Below, one piece after another: positions 60,692 to 64,000 of a stretch of DNA of 64,000 bases; position 1 is the stretch's first letter; the number at the start of each line of letters is the position of its first letter. This stretch comes from CAYOUV01 sp963790075 (GTDB taxonomy: Bacteria > Chloroflexota > Anaerolineae > Anaerolineales > Villigracilaceae), in assembly GCA_963790075.1 (NCBI GenBank), contig CAWBNG010000009.1:124001-188000 (forward strand), written 5' to 3'. The position numbers and the translations under genes were made by a program. The notes below the pieces were generated by a model. That model saw nothing but the letters and a program-made list of their open reading frames with translations. It had not been told where the DNA came from and did not search any database.

Positions 60692-62179
60692 TTAGCGGCT
60701 GAATAGCTTATTAATATTTTTTATTCTTTCTCGCAAGGCATCTGACAGCATTTCTTCGGTCAAGCGCCACTGCCAGTTGCCTCCCAACTTGCTGGGATAG
60801 TTCATGCGTGCTTTGGTGTCGAGGTTCAGGAAATCCTGCATAGGCGCCAGGGCAAAGACCGCCACGGACGACCAGCCTGCGCGAATCAATTTCCAGGCGA
60901 ATTCCTCGGGCTGCTCAATTCCTAAATAAGCCCGGGCAAATGCAGCCTCGTCTTCCGGAGCTGTTTCGAACCAACCACGGGCTGTGTCGTTGTCATGTGT
61001 GCCAGTATAAGTCACGCAATTCTGGGGATAATGGTGAGGCAGGAACACATTTTCGGGACCGGAAAAGCCAAACTGCAAGATCTTCATGCCTGGCAGATTG
61101 AATCGGTCACGCAGCACGAACACATCCGGGGTGATCTCACCCAGGTCTTCGGCGATGATCGGTAATTCCCCAAGGCTTTCTTCCACTGCTTGGAAGAAGT
61201 CCGCTCCAGGACCGGGTAGCCAGCGACCCTTAACGGCTGTCTCTTCCCCGGCCGGGATTTCCCAATAACCTGCAAAGCCTCGAAAATGGTCCAGGCGGAC
61301 GAAGTCCACCATCCCCAGAATAGCCCGCAGGCGACTCAACCACCAGGTGTAGCCAGTGTATTTGTGCACGTCCCAACGATAGAGCGGATTTCCCCATAGC
61401 TGGCCGGTATGAGAGAAATAATCCGGCGGGACGCCTGCAACCACGGTTGGGTTGCCAGCCTCGTCAAGAAAGAACAGGTCGGGGTGAGCCCAGACATCAG
61501 CACTATCCATGGCCACAAAGATCGGAATGTCGCCAATGATCTGAATGGCGTGTTGGTGGGCATACTCGCGCAAGGCGAACCACTGGCGGTAGAAAATGAA
61601 CTGGTAGAACTTGAAGCGCTTGACGGCGTCAGCCAGCCGCTGGTGTTCGGACTCAAGCGCACCCGGTTCCCGTTTCCGCAATGCATCCGCCCATCCGGTC
61701 CAGGATCCCCCACCATTGACCTCTTTAATCGCCATGAAGAGGGCATAGTCGTCCAACCAACCGGCTTGTTCGAGGCAGAAATCGTCAAAGGTCTCCCATA
61801 GGGCCGGCTCGGGGCTTGATTTGAAATGGATGAAAGCCCGTTCGATTAAATTGAGTTTCCAGGAAATAACCGCGCCGTAATCGACATGGTCTGCCGAAAA
61901 ATCAACCGCTTCAACCAGATCATCGGGATGAAGCAGGTTTTCTTTCAAGAGCAGGTCGGGGGAGATCAAATAAGGATTACCCGCAAAAGCCGAGAAACAC
62001 TGATAGGGCGAGTCGCCATATCCGGTGGGACCGAGCGGCAGCACCTGCCAAAGTTTGCAGCCCGCACCCGCCAGCCAATCCACCCAACGATAGGCGGATG
62101 GGCCGAGATCGCCAATTCCGTAGGGACCTGGCAGGCTGGTAGGATGCAATAGGATGCCGGAGGCACGCTCAAATTTCAT
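60692..62179 (-). CDS. malQ: 4-alpha-glucanotransferase (amylomaltase)
   Basis: This 495-residue GH77 enzyme transfers glucan segments between maltodextrins. SGILLHPTSLPGPYGIGDLG at the start and WQVLPLGPTGYGDSPYQ are typical. VDFVRLDHFRGF has the nucleophile Asp, IIAEDLGE the acid/base Glu and TGTHDNDTARGW the third acid. The ATG at 62179 overlaps the glgC stop by 11 bp; a TTG at 62200 is a less likely start. It is the last gene of the glycogen operon. Confidence 0.95.
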   Translation of the reverse strand: MKFERASGILLHPTSLPGPYGIGDLGPSAYRWVDWLAGAGCKLWQVLPLGPTGYGDSPYQCFSAFAGNPYLISPDLLLKENLLHPDDLVEAVDFSADHVDYGAVISWKLNLIERAFIHFKSSPEPALWETFDDFCLEQAGWLDDYALFMAIKEVNGGGSWTGWADALRKREPGALESEHQRLADAVKRFKFYQFIFYRQWFALREYAHQHAIQIIGDIPIFVAMDSADVWAHPDLFFLDEAGNPTVVAGVPPDYFSHTGQLWGNPLYRWDVHKYTGYTWWLSRLRAILGMVDFVRLDHFRGFAGYWEIPAGEETAVKGRWLPGPGADFFQAVEESLGELPIIAEDLGEITPDVFVLRDRFNLPGMKILQFGFSGPENVFLPHHYPQNCVTYTGTHDNDTARGWFETAPEDEAAFARAYLGIEQPEEFAWKLIRAGWSSVAVFALAPMQDFLNLDTKARMNYPSKLGGNWQWRLTEEMLSDALRERIKNINKLFSR

Positions 62180-63431
62180 AAGGGTGTCTTTTAGTTTCAA
62201 GGATCTGGCCTGCTTTTACAACCTGCGCTTCATAATCAGAGGCAATGACATCTGTGCCAATCACCGCCTCGGGCTCAACCGTTACACCCTTAGGAACAAC
62301 GCTGTTTTTGCCCACCAAGGCCAGCTTGATCTCCTGTTGCGCGATTCCGCCGCCAACCTGGGCATTTTGTTCCACGTGGACACGCTTGTCCAGGATGGCA
62401 CGCTCCACCACCGCACCACTCTCGATCACGCAATCCGTAAGCAGGATCGACTCCCGCACCACCGCACCAGGGCGAACAATCACTCCTGGTGAAAGCACGC
62501 TGCTCTCAACACGCGCGCTTTCCTGGATGAAGCATCCATCCGCCAGCATACTGGCAAAGACGCAGGATTCTTCCGGGAAACGCACGGGCGGACGCTCTTC
62601 CGTCCGGGTGTGAATAATCCATCTACGATCGTAAAGCTTGAGTGGTGGGTTCGGGGATAACAAATCCATGTGCGCTTGCCAATAGGAGTTAATCGTACCC
62701 ACATCCATCCAGTAGCCGGTATACGGAAAGGCCAGCACACGCGCCTTGGTCTGGATCAAACGCGGTAGGATATCCTTACCGAAATCGTGGGCCGAATCGT
62801 CGCGCTTGTGATCTTCCCATAAAATTTCATCCAGCAGTTGGCGATTAAATAAATAGACTCCCATATTAGCCAGATTTGAAAGCGGAACATCCGGCTTCTC
62901 GACGAAGGAGGTAACACTGTAATCTTTGGCAGCCTCCAGGAGGCCAAAACGTGAAGCCTCTTCGAAGGGCACACGAATTGCGCCAACTGTCAGATCCGCA
63001 CCGTGATCAAGATGAAAAGTGATCATCGCATCATAATCCATCGTGTAGATATGATCACCGGAAAGGATCAAAACCAGATCTGGGGAACCTTGTTTGACAA
63101 AAGTGAAATTTTGCTGTACAGCATCCGCAGTTCCAAGATACCAGTCGGCATTAAAACGAGCCTTATACGGCGTCAGGATGCGCACCCCACCGGTAAAATC
63201 GCGATTAAGATCCCATGGTGCTCCAGACCCAATATGCTCGATCAGGGATTGCGGACGATATTGTGCCAACACCATCACATCATAGATATTCGAGTTGACA
63301 CAATTCGAAAGCGTGAAATCAATAATGCGATACTTTCCGGCAAATGGCACAGCTGGTTTAGTGCGCTTGGCAGTCAGAACTCCCAGTCGCGATCCCTCCC
63401 CACCAGCCAGAATAATAGCGCGTGTTTTCAT
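62169..63431 (-). CDS. glgC: Glucose-1-phosphate adenylyltransferase
   Basis: This 420-residue enzyme makes ADP-glucose for glycogen synthesis. The N-terminus IILAGGEGSRLGVLTAKRTKPAVPF is the nucleotide loop with conserved Arg and Lys. WYLGTADAV, LSGDHIYTMDY and VEKPD are also signatures. The C-terminal part is a left-handed helix with hexapeptide repeats (SPGVIVRPGAVVRESILL). It overlaps the glgA stop by 4 bp and malQ by 11 bp. Confidence 0.96.
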   Translation of the reverse strand: MKTRAIILAGGEGSRLGVLTAKRTKPAVPFAGKYRIIDFTLSNCVNSNIYDVMVLAQYRPQSLIEHIGSGAPWDLNRDFTGGVRILTPYKARFNADWYLGTADAVQQNFTFVKQGSPDLVLILSGDHIYTMDYDAMITFHLDHGADLTVGAIRVPFEEASRFGLLEAAKDYSVTSFVEKPDVPLSNLANMGVYLFNRQLLDEILWEDHKRDDSAHDFGKDILPRLIQTKARVLAFPYTGYWMDVGTINSYWQAHMDLLSPNPPLKLYDRRWIIHTRTEERPPVRFPEESCVFASMLADGCFIQESARVESSVLSPGVIVRPGAVVRESILLTDCVIESGAVVERAILDKRVHVEQNAQVGGGIAQQEIKLALVGKNSVVPKGVTVEPEAVIGTDVIASDYEAQVVKAGQILETKRHPYEI

Positions 63432-64000
63432 GACGGCTTAATCCTCCCAATCACCTGCTGGTATTCCAACGCATATTGGCGGGCCGAATTAGCCCAGGAA
63501 TAATCCTGAGCCATGCCGCGGAGTTGCATCTGCTGCCAAATCTCCCGATCCGGAAATACATCCAACGCTTTTATTAAAGCTTTTGTGAGGGCTCTGGCTG
63601 AGGCTTTTTCGAAGGTAAATCCGGTTTCACCTGTCCGGACCGTATCGTTCAACCCTCCGGTTGCACGCACCACCGGGATGCAGCCATAACGCATGGCAAT
63701 CATCTGCGCCAATCCACATGGCTCATAACGCGAAGGCATCAGAAGCATATCCGCTCCAGCGTAAATCCGTCGCGCCAGAACTGAGTCATAGCGCAGCTCC
63801 GCGCGGACGCGTTCGGGTAGATCAGCCTGAAGCCTTTGTGCCGCTTCTTCGAGTTTTAAATCTCCGGTCCCAAGGATGACTGCCTGCCAGGGACGATCTG
63901 TTATCTTGCGTAACGCCTGGAAGGCCAGGTCTATCCCTTTTTGTGGATCCATTCGCGAGATGATCGCCAAGAGCGGCAACCCGGGATCCTGTGCCAGTCC
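63428..64000 (-). CDS. glgA: Glycogen synthase, C-terminal part (truncated by window edge)
   Basis: The frame is open to the right edge, so the 5' part is missing. About 190 C-terminal residues are visible: PLLAIISRMDPQKGIDL, ILGTGD, ADMLLMPSRYEPCGLAQMIAMRYG (GT5 nucleotide site and catalytic Glu) and VRATGGLNDTV. Glycogen synthase extends alpha-1,4-glucan from ADP-glucose, made by the next gene, glgC. An apparent start near 63979 is an internal TTG. Confidence 0.92.
   Translation of the reverse strand, partial: GLAQDPGLPLLAIISRMDPQKGIDLAFQALRKITDRPWQAVILGTGDLKLEEAAQRLQADLPERVRAELRYDSVLARRIYAGADMLLMPSRYEPCGLAQMIAMRYGCIPVVRATGGLNDTVRTGETGFTFEKASARALTKALIKALDVFPDREIWQQMQLRGMAQDYSWANSARQYALEYQQVIGRIKPS

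Overview
The window looks like a chromosomal piece of a Chloroflexota bacterium, most likely an Anaerolineae relative. This is an inference from gene content: long multi-GAF sensors, a nickel superoxide dismutase, a DUF3662/FHA plus RodA-like division cluster, a proton-pumping pyrophosphatase and sigma70-type promoters. There are no rRNA genes, CRISPR arrays, insertion sequences or phage genes. One tRNA gene, tRNA-Gly(CCC), is present.

Layout. 1-3.8 kb (minus): an AT-rich surface-polysaccharide operon (flippase, GT-B-like transferase, GT2, start of another gene). 4-11.4 kb: M1 metallopeptidase lipoprotein, small P-loop protein, SpoIIE-type phosphatase, rpmF-fabD, an unknown Gln/Asn-rich protein, and a HerA-like ATPase. 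11.7-14.8 kb: aminotransferase-pckA operon and tRNA-Gly. 14.9-33.4 kb (plus): a large signalling island with two stand-alone receivers, four multi-GAF receptors without kinase domains, a ParA ATPase, a very large hybrid histidine kinase and a threonine-synthase-like enzyme fused to a receiver domain. 34.4-39.3 kb (minus): a second operon with two kinases and an OmpR-type regulator. 39.4-44.5 kb: trmFO, M28 peptidase, kinase, hflX and a small membrane protein. 44.6-48.9 kb: hppA, an A-type Fe-S carrier, an SH3-like protein and a zinc-ribbon protein. 48.9-51.3 kb (minus): glycerate kinase and 2-hydroxyacid dehydrogenase. 51.4-55.9 kb: FHA-FHA-mtnP-RodA/PBP fusion. 56.0-57.5 kb: ferredoxin divergent from sodN-sodX. 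57.6-60.6 kb: EamA transporter, DUF6790-like protein, HD-GYP protein. 60.7-64 kb (minus): glgA-glgC-malQ glycogen operon, with glgA running off the window.

How the genes fit together. The signalling island is the most distinctive part. Four receptors share one GAF subfamily and the same C-terminal tail but have no transmitter. The only kinase of the island lies downstream of them, with a ParA between, and the run ends in a PLP enzyme carrying a receiver similar to the last receiver of that kinase. A coupled sensory complex with a metabolic-enzyme output is a reasonable hypothesis, but it is not shown by sequence alone.

Three genes (around 24297, 28509 and 52025) are interrupted by apparent single-base indels, each at a short homopolymer. 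They are either assembly/base-calling errors or real frameshifts. The two gene pairs in the island should be read as single proteins until that is settled.
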